Below are positions 10,720 through 21,969 of a stretch of 64,000 nt of DNA, one piece after another. The notes beneath the pieces were generated by a model, which was not told the DNA's origin, ran no database searches, and saw only the letters and a program-made list of their open reading frames with translations. Source of the stretch: Polytrichum commune (lineage: Eukaryota > Streptophyta > Polytrichopsida > Polytrichales > Polytrichaceae); assembly GCA_950295325.1 (NCBI GenBank), contig OX485804.1:34970001-35034000 (forward strand). Reading direction: 5' to 3'. Positions within the stretch are counted from its first letter, which is position 1, and the number at the start of each line of letters is the position of its first letter. Position numbers and translations under genes: made by a program.

Positions 10720-11051
10720 TAGTGGATTTAGAGGCTAGCTAGCCTTATTCCTAGGGGCACCTACAGTGAAACCTGTTAGATTGAACACCTCCTCTGAATG
10801 AACACCTCCTTACTTTGAACGGTTTGTGGACATACACTCGACTTTGCCATACAAATGCACCTCCTCTGAATAGACACCCCCAACCTTGAACATTGAACGC
10901 TTTTTTTTTAACACTCCTCTCAAAATTTACATGTGTATTGTGTCCCAATATAGAACGGCCTCCAGTTCCCAAAATAGTGCACCTTCAGCACTCCGCCACG
11001 GCATGCAGCGAGATGGAACAATCGCAACTACAAACACTTGAGATTCGCCCG

Positions 11052-11110
11052 GTGCGCGCGCGCGCACGCATGTGTGTGTGTGTGTTTGTGTGTGTTTGTG
11101 TGTGTGCACG
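11052..11110. repeat. Alternating purine-pyrimidine tract (GC)n(GT)n
   Basis: GTGCGCGCGCGCGCACGCA runs into (TG)n with two TTTG interruptions and ends GTGCACG, nearly 60 bp of alternating purine-pyrimidine. Such tracts can adopt Z-DNA. It lies inside the pogo-type element, immediately before the transposase-tail frame. Confidence 0.9.
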
Positions 11111-11123
11111 CTTTGATTGAACA

Positions 11124-11267
11124 ATGACCGGAAAAAGGAAATATGTTGAGAAGACCTTGGGACAAAAGGCCGACGCATTGCAAGACTTTTCCAATGGCAT
11201 GGCTGTGAGAGCTATGGAGAAATCAAAGATTGTGGCACTTCATGAGTTCTTCCAAAAGAAGCAATAA
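11124..11267 (+). pseudogene. pogo/Tigger transposase C-terminal tail
   Basis: A 47-codon frame starts MTGKRKYVEKTLGQ and ends KIVALHEFFQKKQ. The terminal basic LxxFFxKK motif is characteristic of the last residues of pogo/jerky-family transposases. The catalytic core is absent. The start Met may be fortuitous, with the true exon boundary lost in the deletion that made the element. Confidence 0.55.
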
Positions 11268-11416
11268 AAGATGACTTCTTGAGTGTCCCTCTTAGATTGA
11301 ACACCTGCCTACATTGAACAATATGGCCGATCCTCAAGGGTGGTCAATGTAAGCAGGTTTCACTGTATATGACATATATTGAGTTGCTTGACACTTGTGG
11401 TTATTGTTAGGACGTA

Positions 11417-11626
11417 CATTGAATATCCCAATTAGTGTGTGCTATTATTCGGAGTTACACAATGCTATAACTAATTAACGAGAATGTAATATTTTACCAA
11501 GCAAAGTCATTTATGTTCTATAATGTCCGAACAACTTATTGAACTTCCGTTAGTAAAATTGGGCTCCTGAGTAAAACGTTATTGCACTGTGTAACTCCGA
11601 ATAGTAACACACACTAATTGGGATTG
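11417..11626. mobile_element. TA|CAC element, subfamily 1 (210 bp)
   Basis: The left end CATTGAATATCCCAATTAG follows TA at 11415-11416. The right end reads CACACACTAATTGGGATTG and then TAG, with a few terminal bases deleted. Internal landmarks shared with the other copies are GTTACACAATGCTATAAC, TTTTACCAAGCAAAGTCATT and the reverse GTGTAACTCCGAATAGTAAC. No coding capacity. Confidence 0.8.
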
Positions 11627-11744
11627 TAGTCGCTTGTAGTAATTGTGACCAAGTATGTAGTTTGTGCTTGGCTTGTAGTAATATGCAGTTTGGTCACTTG
11701 GAGGTGCAATGAATCTTTGGTTTCACCTGAGATAAATGTTGCTA

Positions 11745-12217
11745 CACCGTTTATGGTATCTAGTGTCACGTACACTATTTTGCCAAGGGCCTGAACTAGA
11801 TGCCTAGAGATCTCACGCCCGCTGATTGCCATTATGATTCCATTTGTCAACATAAGTACCTTCTTCAAGTAAAGAAATGTCTACATTAAGACACTTAACA
11901 ATGGCACATTGGGATATTTTAGATGATAGTCTTGCGTTTTAGTATGCAAGAGGAAGGTTTTATTCTCGAACATACTAATGGCAGGTGTCATTTGTGTACA
12001 CTTTAATCAACTTGTAAACCATTGTGTCACATAGGCATGCACTTTATAACATTATTGAACATACTCATGCCAAGATATTAGTAAGTGCACTTGAACGCCA
12101 AGTGTCATGAGGTGACACTTATGGTGAAGTCGCTAATCATCAGCGTAACCTAGCGTACTCCTCAAAACAAGGTAAGTGATACTATTACACAAGTGACACT
12201 AAATACCATAACTGGTG
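11745..12217. mobile_element. TA|CAC element, subfamily 3 (473 bp)
   Basis: Ends are CACCGTTTATGGTATCTAG (left) and CCATAACTGGTG (right), flanked by CTA/TAG. Inner blocks are TAGTGTCACGTACACT, GGGCCTGAACTAGATGCC and GTGACACTAAATACC. They are shared with 53933-54446 and, inverted, with 56321-56801. Confidence 0.8.
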
Positions 12218-14400
12218 TAGTTCCCTTGGCCAATATACTTACAACAAAACTTAAATATGCACTACAATTGCCACCTTTTGAAAGTTTTTTTTGGTAATGG
12301 AGCCTCTGGTCTCCATTGCGGGTCTCACATTTAATTTGAATGATGGGGAATATCCGGATCCTGGACAAGATACGGGAATACTACGTGGAATAATGTCAAT
12401 CCCATAGAACAAGCGTGTGTATTTGAATAATGTTATACAAGTTTTTGGTATTGCTAGCCTTATTTTTTGTACATCCGGAAAATTTGTACTTTTCTATAAT
12501 GTGATGTAGCCATTTTGTGAATCACACAAAGTGTGCATTCGTCAATACAGACTACAAAAACTGATGTATGAAGCCACTAATGCCACAACTTCCTACAAAT
12601 AAGAGCCGCCCGTGCGATACTTACAAATTAACCAAGAAAAAGGTTGGTTTGCAAGAGGCTCTCTTTCACTAAAATCCATGTTATGTTTATCTCCACTCCA
12701 TGAATTGCATGGAGACAGTGGACAATAATTGTGGTCAAATGCATTGTTTAACTACAATGACACCTTCTGTCTACATGAAAAAGACATCTAAGGCAGAGGG
12801 TGCTTAAACCGACACTTCAAGCAATTTACCCTATTTTGGAAGTCCATTTGGATTAATGATATGCATGATTGGTTAAGAAAATTGGCTTAAACATAGTAGA
12901 AATCCCCAAAAAACAAAATAAAACAAAAACAAAAAAACATACACACATCACATGAATTTACTACAACTTTTTGAAGTCACTTACTCCTAGTTTCTTATAT
13001 CCATCCCTAGATGATCCCCCGTCCCAACATTCACCCAAAACCACTTCCTTTTCCAACCCAAAACTACTCCCAACCTTGCACTAAAACCAACTCTACCCAA
13101 CGGGAATTTTTTTTTTTTTTAAGGAAGGAAAAAAAAAAACCTCATAAATTTTGCACGTGAGATCTTAGTGAATAGATATATACGTAAGCCATCTCTAACT
13201 GCAACGCAATGCTTGCCCACTCCAATGCCACTTTCGCCCAAAACCAACCCCACATCCTTATGAAACCACCCTACTTTGCACCAAAGGCATTCGGACTGTT
13301 GAAAGCGTGTCTTGTGTATAAGACTATGAGGCGTACATTGGTGTTGCTTTGGAATAGGGTGTTGGATGTAGCACCCTCGACCTTATTATTAGTAGCGAGG
13401 TGGACTCAAATCACAAGCACCCATAAAAAGGGTGACTCAGCAACACATGAGATCAAATGCGACTTGAAAGTGGTCGTCCTCCTTAGAACCAATGCATACC
13501 AAATATAGGGCAAACAGTGGCGTTGTTGCTTGCGACTTCAAAGTACACTAAAGAAGTCCTATTACTGTGGGCAGTATTAATTGTTTTCTAGGAAAGTGAT
13601 GTGGGTGATTATTTTTGCTTTTTGCTACTTTTGTCCTATAGCCAAGGTTTAGGCATCTATAACCAATAAAATAACAGAGTTTGCATCTGTTCAGGAGGAG
13701 CAATAGCAGGGACTCATTTTTCCTTTGCCATGAGAATCTAATGCTAAGGAGAATGCAAAAAAAATAAAAATAAATCATGAATATGAAAATTGCTACAAAT
13801 TTCAAAGTGGTAAAGTTAGGGTGGCACATAGTCAATCTACAGGTTGATCCATAACCACTCGTCTGAATTCTAATGCTTGGCTATGACAGTTATCAAAACT
13901 CTTACGAGGGTAAGCAATCACAAGCTGTTACCACATACTCTAAACCTCGACTCTTGTCACCCAAACAATTTAGATCCAATCCATGTCAACATTACACGAC
14001 CCTAGTGAGTGAGTATATGGACCCGGTCGACTACGGATGCCTCGACTTTATTGGCCAACTATGTGTTGATCGGAAAATCTTCATGCAGACTTAGGGAAAG
14101 ACCCGGGGTCTTAGACCAACATTAAATCCACCTTGACTAGCGAATTTAGTATGGCCCATGTTGATTATTTCCACGCTCATTTTCCACCCACACTAGTAGG
14201 GCTAATCTAGCGTACTAGATGGCATTACAACGCGTTGCAAGCATAAGGCAACACACATTCAATCCCAACTTCGATGCATTTGCTCCATTTCATCAATTAC
14301 AAAGTCGAAGCAACACAAAAAGGGAATCATGGCTCTCCAATTTTTCACTTTGAGTTCGCCTCCACCAATGATGGTAGTCTATATATTACACTCATTGATA
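12218..14400. other. Gene-free stretch
   Basis: No gene recognised. A GAGGGTGCTTAAACCGACAC block near 12796 recurs at 33425 next to another element and may be the end of an unclassified family. Poly-T and poly-A tracts occur at about 13109-13137. Open frames here (for example 13209-13508, +) have no recognisable domain. Confidence 0.4.
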
Positions 14401-14689
14401 AAGAGACTTGAACATGATGCTGCCCATTGAAGTGAGAGGCCACCTGGAGCTACTCTCGTCTTCCAGGATGTCCCAGGCTCCGAAAGAGAACGAACGAAAT
14501 TTCGTCGGGACTCCTCAGACTTTGAGATCAGCAGCAGCACTTACGTCACTTTGATGGCGTTTAAATCTAAACTGCAGCTCCACTCATGCGACGACTTGTC
14601 ACTGCAATGTTCAAAGAATAGATGGAATTTGCAAGATGCAAACCCACATCGACGGGGTTCAGGGTTCAATCCAACAATCATTCATTCAC

Positions 14690-17600
14690 TCACTCGCGAT
14701 CGTCGAGCGAGTTGCACAAGATGGAGATTTGGCCGTCTCGAACCATGACATCCTCGTCGAGCTCGTGAACTTTGCGCCTCAAAACTTCCACCTCGGTACT
14801 CAGACGGAGCGCCTCCCGACCCATCTGCTCGGCTTCGAGAGATAAATCGTCGCGCTCCTTTTTTATTCGCGGGAGCTGGTCTTTTACTTTGCAAAGCTCC
14901 TTGACGTGTCCTTCTACGTCGGTCTGAAGATTCTTGATCTTCTCCTTTTGATCCTCGGACTGCAAAACCAGGAGAAACGAAGTGTTACTATGCATTCAAG
15001 CAGGTTGCGCAATACAGTCAAATGCAAACTCGCTACTCGTTTAAAATTCCTGACAGCAACACCGGTGTGATGAAATGACGGGACATAGATATGAGATTGT
15101 TGAGCCGCACACCTGACGCTCTAAGGAGGAAATCTTTTGATTTGCCTCCCCCAAGAATCGTTGTAATTTGAGAACTTCAGCTTCCAGCCAGTCCCGGCGC
15201 TGCTCAAGGGCAACAACATCATCATTCCGTTGCTCCAGTTCGGCTTCTTTGCAAGTCAACTTTTCCCTGAGTAGCTTGCAGTTCAGATCCTGAGCTCGCA
15301 GCTCTTGCTTGAACTTCAGTGCTTGCTCCTTCATCTGCATAGAGAGTTCGGGTGAGAACGAGCAAGAACGTTTTCTTGAATTCAAATCATTGGTTCTTCT
15401 TAGTTAGGTTCTAATTTAGCCATGTTCCTGAATATGAATTGGTTTTTTCAAATCTGATAGCCTTTTCCTTAACCTCAATGGGACTTAACAAACCATGAGT
15501 TTGAGAGACTTCAAGGAAAACTCTGCTGTATGCAGAACCAACAAAGCTTCGGCCAAAAGTCATGTCGAGTTAAGAGGATAACTCTAGTGTGAAAAAGAAT
15601 TTCAGAAAGTTACCTGGACAAGCTCCTGCTCGCAAACCTTCCTGCTCTCAGCTTCAGCTGAACTTAGCACCCGCAGATCCTGCACTTCGCTTTCTTTGCT
15701 GTGATACAGTCGCACCAACTCTTCGTTCCGAGCAGACAGGCGTAAGATGCGTGCCTTTTGAGCCTCCACTGTCTTGCCTGCAACTGATAGACTATGCTCA
15801 AGCCCACGAATCGTGTCTTCCTGTTTGCCGAATTCGTGCTTCATATTCAGAAGTTGCGATTCCCGTACTTGTAATTGATCGTTCATCGCATCCGCCCTCG
15901 CGTTCAGCTGCCACGAAACCTGATCACAAGGGAGGGCAACGACAAAATAAGCAGAGGCAACAACCATGAACTAATAATGTTGCATAATAAGTATATATTG
16001 ATTTTAACAATGTCCACCTCGCGATGTTTTTGGGTCATCTACCAAGGAAACTTTCAGCCCTTATAACTTTTGCATAAGGAATTCAAATAAGATATACTTC
16101 GGTGCGTGTGGAATCCCTTGTCAATTGGTAACAACAACCATTTATTTCTATTTCCATTTTTAAAGTTTGGCGGTTTAGCAACATCTGTTTTATGACTAAA
16201 AACATGGAGTGCAACCATACCTGATGATCGTGTCGCCCTTCCAATTGAAGAGGCTGCGAATCAGCAGTATCCTGCTCAACACTCTCGTCCATTCGTAATC
16301 TTTGCAAGCTATGGACGAGTTGATCAGCGCCGCTTTGGCCTCGCCCACCAACACTTGATCGAAGCTCTTGAATGTCCTCCTCCGCTTCTCGAAGCGCCTG
16401 CTTCATTTCCTCTTTCTCTCTCACCGCAAGCCGCAATTTCACACACAGTAGATTGTTCTCATCTTGAAGTTCAACCGAATGCTTCTGCAAGCGGTCCAAT
16501 TCCACACAAACTTCCTCTGCGCTCTTTGTGTCCGCTCCGCTTCGATGTTCGCCTTCCACTTCTTCATAATCCAAGGAATTTCCTTTGAGGACTTGCATCT
16601 CCGAGCGCAATGCAACCTCCAAACTACTTAACCTTGACAACTCCCTTTGCAACTTATTCGGTTTCCTCCCAACGCCGATATCCTCGAACCGCCCATCCTT
16701 CAAATTCTGCTGCAACGAGCTGATGCGATTTTCGTAGTCACCGCAGAGCTTGGGTAACCTCTCCACAATTTTCCTCAAGTTGCGATTTTCGTTCTCTTTT
16801 TCAGAGAAGATTTTGTGAAGCGCATCCAACTCAGATTCGGCTTGCTCTGCTCTCGTGCGGTAAGAGTCGATTTCAAACTCCAACTCCTTGATTTTCCCCT
16901 TCCACTGCCCGTCTTTCGACGACATGCTACTGATTTCTCTTTGGATGTAGGAATTCTCCTCCTGCAATTTCATCACTCTCTCCCGAAGCTCCCGTTCTTC
17001 TGCCCTAACCCTGTCAAGCTTCATTACCCAGCTCGACTCTCTCCTTGCTATCTCGTCTTCGAGGTTGGTTTGCAACTCGGCTTTCTCCTTCTCCATCACT
17101 TTCGCATACGCATCCATCTCCCTCTTCATCAACGTGAAAACCTTCCTCGCGGCCGTTCGCTCTGAAATTCTTCGTCTCAATTCAGAGGCTGCTTCTAGAG
17201 CTAAATGCTTCTTCTCCTCATGCATCTTCCGCAACCGCTGCTGGATGGCTACCATGGAATCACCATTCCGAACCACCCGTTCCGAGCTTTCTTTGCTCTG
17301 ACCATCACTCAAATACATCAATCGATCGTCCAAGAGGACTTGCTCTTCGTCCAGCATTGCTAACCTCTCACAAGTAGCTTGTGCCTTTTTTTCAAGGTCA
17401 TCATAAATCCCCTCCCCTTGTTGTTTCATGCTCTCAAGCCATCCTTTCAGCAGGTCAACCTCCTTATTCTCCTCGCGCGGGACGATCTCCATCTTCCTGT
17501 CGCGAAAACTCGTAATCTGCGAGAACTCGTTGAACTCGGCAAAAATGCCACTATGGTCCAATGCTTGCTCAGAGTTTAGCTGCCGGGCGTAAGTCTCCGG

Positions 17601-20007
17601 CCACGGGTCGGTAGCCTTCCCAACACCGTTGCTGCTGCTATCTGAAAGAGCTCCTGATGCTTCTTGTGCATCGTGAGGGTTCGGATTTGATGAGATCTTG
17701 TTGTCAACTTTGTTTTTGGAGGATTTGGAGCCACCTCGAATTGCTTTTGCGAGCCGTTCGGCGACAGCTCGCGCGCTGAGGTACTTGGTTGGGGTGTTCT
17801 GTTTTGAACCTCGGGGCGACTGGGGGATTGGAGTGTGCGATTCGGACTTGGATACCGGGTTGATGATTGGCAAGTGGTTGAACTCAATGAAGGAATGGGG
17901 ATGATGATGATTCTCAGAAGCGCGTGTTGCTGTTGTAGTAGTAGTAGCTCCTCCTCGCTTCTCCTGTACAAACTCCTCCCTGTAGAAATCTGCCTTGGCG
18001 TCACAAGGCTTGAAGTTGGGGAGTGATTCTGAAACTCGGTCAAAATCCGCAACTCTGTCGAACTGCAACGCTCGAGCTGTTCCTGGCTGGTAGGGATTGT
18101 CATCAAGAGGTCTCCTCGGAGCGCTGTTGGCCCTTGAAGATGGTGCAGTCCTGATGGAAAGCTCATCCCTCCTGCATGACCTAAATACCCCAAACGTACG
18201 CAAGATTATTTGTTAGTTAAGCTCCACCATAGCCAGAGAGACTCAAAAGGATGTCGACAAAACAGAGACAACAACACACGACCAAACTGCTCTCTCTTGT
18301 GTGTGTTCGTTCCGCAATACAAAGTATCCTGCATTGCCCTCGAAGAATCATCTCTGCACACCCTGATATACACACTGAAAATGGCCATCTCATGTAGCCC
18401 TATTTCTTCTCTTCCACAGCACCCATTCTGCAGTAGTGTGCAATACAGGGATATCATTTCAATATCACCCTCACAAAAACAACCAAAATCTTTTCTTTCT
18501 ACACACCAAAGCTACTTCACTGCGAGACACGATTTTAGCTGAACATCCATTCTACACTGACGTGCAATGCAGGGGTACTCTTTGAATCTAGTCCTCTGAC
18601 CACAGAAACCTTCTTGAACCTTTTCGTTCTACACAAAGTTCAAGAACCAACAATTCGGATCAATCTGTGGTCTTCAGCTTCTGAGTGTGAGATTATTGTA
18701 GAACTCAACCACATAGGCCAACCCTACTCGAAGCAAAATCTCTTCACACTGACATCAACATATACAGTCACCATGCAAAACTCCAAGAGAAGCAACTTCA
18801 ACACTCCGGAAACTTTTTCTCATAATTCTCCTACAAGCTAAGCCTCTCCAAAAATTAACCTCTCAAAAGATCTCTGAGACCAATATAAGAAACTCTGTCC
18901 TCTGACCACAGCGACCTCCTAAATCTTCTCGTTCTACACAAAGTTCAAGAACAACAATTCAGCTCAACCTGTAGCCTTCGGCTTCCGAGTGTGACAATGT
19001 GTCAGCTAAACCAGCTAACATTCCGTGTCTACTCAATACCCAGTTTCCTCACACTGACCATCAACATACACCCTCACCACCTTGCAAACTCCAAGAGAAC
19101 CAACAACTTCAACACTCCAAAATTCTTCTCCAGGCCAAACCTCTCCGAAAATATTCTCTAAAACCATTAGAAGCTTCTTGATCAAACATGTAGTCAATGC
19201 CGAATCTCATCACACTGACATTAACATACACCCTAACCTTGCATACTTCCAACATTCCGAAATCTCAACATCACTCAACACAAAACAACTCCAAACAAAA
19301 ATTCTCCACCAGGCTAAACCTCTCGGGGACTAAACCTCTCAAAGATCTCTCTGAAACTACAACCCCAGCTCTCTAAATCACCACTCACATACACCACAAA
19401 CAAAAACTTCATCCTCGAGATGGGTAACAACAAAGGGGAAATAAAAAGCGAGAACTCACACAGAAGAAGGCATGACGAAGGACTGGGGCCGAGGCTCGGG
19501 CTGGCTCTCAAGGTGAGCTTGGATCAGTTCCATCTGACTACCCATAGACAATCTTCTCCTCCGCTCCGAAATCCTGCCAACCGTTGTTGCCTCATGTGAT
19601 CCAAACACCGCAGTTGATGGAGGATGTGACTCTCCTTGCACCCATCCACTTCTTGCATTCTCATACGCAGACTCATATTGCTCGAAACTGAAGCTGGTGC
19701 TGGTAAACGGTGCTGGAGTTCGCTGCTGGATTCCCAGGTGGGCTCGAAGCTCGTCACCCTGAAGAGACCGGGTTTGAGATTCCTCCATCGCAACATTACT
19801 ACCATTCCCATTCCTCGGGTTTACATTCACATTTGACATGTTCTCCCCGAGTGCCAAAGAATTTCGTCTCCGGGGGTTAGTGGTGGTGGCAGGTTGATGA
19901 TGATGGTCGAAGCTGGGAAAGCCATAGTTGGATGTGGCTGTAGCGGTGAAAACAAGTGGTCCGGATGCACTCGTACCGCCTTGCTTGTTGGGGTGGGACC
20001 TCCGCAT
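14690..20007 (-). CDS. Long coiled-coil protein, At2g39300/At3g55060 type
   Basis: Five-exon model: 20007-19460, 18180-16221, 15919-15614, 15334-15113, 14959-14690; every junction has GT-AG and a continuous frame (phases 2, 0, 0, 0), giving 1101 aa. The first ATG (20007) follows an in-frame TAA. Exon 1 is Ser/Asn/His-rich and ends with a basic RISERRRRLSMGSQ segment. Exon 2 opens with a basic Ser/Arg-rich low-complexity part, then a coiled coil from about residue 400 of the protein: RRRISERTAARKVFTLMKRE, then EEIARRESSW-like and RERVMKLQEENSYIQREIS blocks, then RLPKLCGDYENRISSLQQ and LQRELSRLSSLEVALRSE. These match the plant family annotated as CAP-Gly linker or golgin-like, function poorly known, probably cytoskeletal or scaffolding. 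Exons 3-5 continue heptads to EDVMVRDGQISIL near the C-terminus. No membrane segment is seen. Exon 1 membership is inferred from phase and splice sites. Confidence 0.85.
18340..19335. repeat. Tandem repeats in intron 1 of the coiled-coil gene
   Basis: A unit starting CTCTGACCACAG recurs at about 18593 and 18899. CACACTGAC...CAACATA recurs at about 18748, 19051 and 19211. The main period is about 303-306 bp, with a shorter third copy. A weaker duplication (CATTCT...GTGCAAT.CAGG) occurs at 18423 and 18547. The 1279-bp intron is therefore largely duplicated sequence. Confidence 0.8.
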
Positions 20008-21440
20008 GGTTGCCAAGTCGAAGGGTTATGATATTCACAACATGGTGGTCGGAGGAGGAGAGGGAGAAAGAAGAAAGAAGACTATTAAATGTGAGATGAG
20101 TCTACAAGGAATAATCTTGCAGTGTGATATGACACTACTTGGAGGTGATGATTCCTGTTGAGTTGGTGGAAAAGGATAATGTCTTCTTCCGATCGGCAAT
20201 TGCCGGATTTGTCATTTTTGTCTTCGCTTACTTCCAAGTCGTCTTCATGAAATTGCCAACCTTTCCGAATCCTCCCCAACTTATGGTATGTACCTCCGGA
20301 TGAGGAAACCCACGAAACAAAAACGAATGCAAAGGAGTGCTCAGAAAGCTTCAGTCGAAACTTCCATCGAAACCCCGGTTGGTTGACCACGACGAGGACC
20401 CTACACCAACAAAACCTCAAGAGACCCCAAACAATGCTCGCTCGCCTTTGAATACTCACACACCAAAGAATTAAAGCTACTGCCTCAAGAGTCCTTCGAA
20501 AAGCCTCCAATTTCCCTCAAACGGTCGACCAAACGTCTAGAAACCAAAAGAGCTCAACTACGAATGTTCACGAAGCAAAAAAAGAAAAACCAAAACAAGC
20601 TACTGCCTCGCCTCGCCTCAAGAGTTCTCCCAAACGGCTCCCAATTCCATCAAAACCACCAACCGGTACCTCTCCCCAAATTCTCCCTACCTCAGGGACC
20701 ACTACTGCCCGCAACAAAGCCTAAAACTTGGATACCCAAACTCTCACACAAGCTCACTCGGCAAGCTAAGTAAGTCTGATGATTGAGAAGAGGGATACGC
20801 GTAAATCTCGACTCCCGCACGCACCGCACCGCAATGCAAAGCAGAAACTCGCACCCTGCGCCTGCACACGGACTCAACGGTGACATTCACTTGGTGGTGG
20901 ACCCCGAGTGAGCGAATTGCTTGGAGTGAATCGGCAGCGCCTGATGAATGAGGAGGAGGAGGAGCATCCAGTTCCTCTGGATTGAGGCGGAAATGGTAAG
21001 TAAAGTGGAAGTGAAAGTGGCGAGGAGGCGGGTGGGCGATGGGATTGAATCTAAACATGGCAAGTGTTTGTGGAACGGCCACAAGGAAATGTGGGAAGCG
21101 AGCATGGTGGGAGGCGGCCTGCCTGGGACTCGGCTGGCTGCTTCCCACCCACTACCTGCCTCATTCCCTCCGGGTGGGTACCTAAGTTCGCCGGGTAGGT
21201 AGGAAAATTCGGCCGGGCGAGTGCGTGGGTAAGTTTGGCCGGGTGGGAGTGGGTGGCCGGGTGGGAAGGTAGGTAGGTGAGTGTGGTAGGTAGGTAATCG
21301 AGGGTGGTCGGTCGGTGATTGTGTTCCCAGGCCAGTCGGTCTTGATAGATCCTCTCCCCCTCCTCTCCTCGCCCGCCACGTGGAACCCTCTCGTCCCTGC
21401 TGCTGCTGCTTATTATTATTATGGCTGTGAGAGAAGGGGA
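20008..21440 (-). promoter_or_regulatory. 5' flank of the coiled-coil gene, GC-rich
   Basis: Upstream of the start codon the composition shifts to GC-rich, with many short frames that look like leader rather than protein. About 21180-21330 is simple sequence built from GGTAGGTAGG and GCCGGGTGGG motifs, next to a (CTG)n(TTA)n stretch near 21398-21420. This is the likely promoter and 5' UTR of the minus-strand gene. No TATA box is identified. Confidence 0.4.
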
Positions 21441-21452
21441 TTAAACCCCTAA

Positions 21453-21969
21453 GGGCCCGCTTTACACCTAGAGGCCGGGCCAATTTGTTGTGTAAGAGGC
21501 TTGAAATCCTCACTTGTGATTGGTCAAAAGGCTGAAATTGGCCCCAATCCCTTTCCACCTAGAGGCCGGGCCAATTTGGTGGTATGATTTTTTTAATCAA
21601 AAAATGCATGGTCTGACATGGCCCGAGCTGATTGAATTGGGTGCACCCAAAATGAAGGGCCAATGTCACATTTCAATTAAAAATAAAATTTTCAATAAAA
21701 TTTGATTTTTTCAATGAACTATATCCATTGGATTATGTGGAAATTTGAACGGCTCTATGCTAGATTATGCTAGATCCGTTGGATTATGCTAGATTTATTG
21801 AATCAGCCTAGCTTCTTGGCCCTCATGCCTTTACATATGGGGATATTGGCCCCCATTATCATCTTCTTATAATGTGTAGTTGAGGCTGGCCTCCAACCCA
21901 AAAGGGGCTAAAATTTCATGCAATCGGCCTCAAGGAGAATTGGCCCGGCCTCTAGCTGTAAGGCGGCCC
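21453..21969. mobile_element. PIF/Harbinger-like MITE, 517 bp, TSD TAA
   Basis: The left end GGGCCCGCTTTACACCTAG pairs with the right end CTGTAAGGCGGCCC. TAA flanks both (21450-21452, 21970-21972). An inner CACCTAGAGGCCGGGCCAAT block appears at about 21465 and again at about 21557, an internal duplication. It sits just upstream of the coiled-coil gene's GC-rich 5' region, a common location for Tourist-like MITEs. Confidence 0.85.

Larger units (their letters stand above)
10764..11365. mobile_element. pogo/Tigger-type element, 602 bp, TSD TA
   Basis: Termini are CAGTGAAACCTG(T)TTAGATTGA and its inverted counterpart ending CAGGTTTCACTG, flanked by TA (10762-10763, 11366-11367). The left end carries repeated TGAACACCTCC-type motifs at about 10783, 10798 and 10856, as expected for pogo transposase-binding sites. 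It is an internal-deletion derivative holding a transposase tail on the + strand and a GC/GT alternating tract. Confidence 0.82.

Noticed and set aside
14655-14690. GGTTCAATCC near 14663 as a tRNA B box
   Set aside because: One base short of the consensus, no A box at the right distance and no cloverleaf; it lies just beyond the coiled-coil gene's stop region.
15589-15969. Long + strand frames opposite the coiled-coil gene (also 16355-16588, 16815-17165, 17835-18026)
   Set aside because: They are antisense shadows of exons with clear coiled-coil coding on the minus strand.
20085-20510. Minus-strand frame upstream of the coiled-coil gene as a separate protein
   Set aside because: It lies in the probable leader, is out of phase with exon 1, and shows no recognisable domain.
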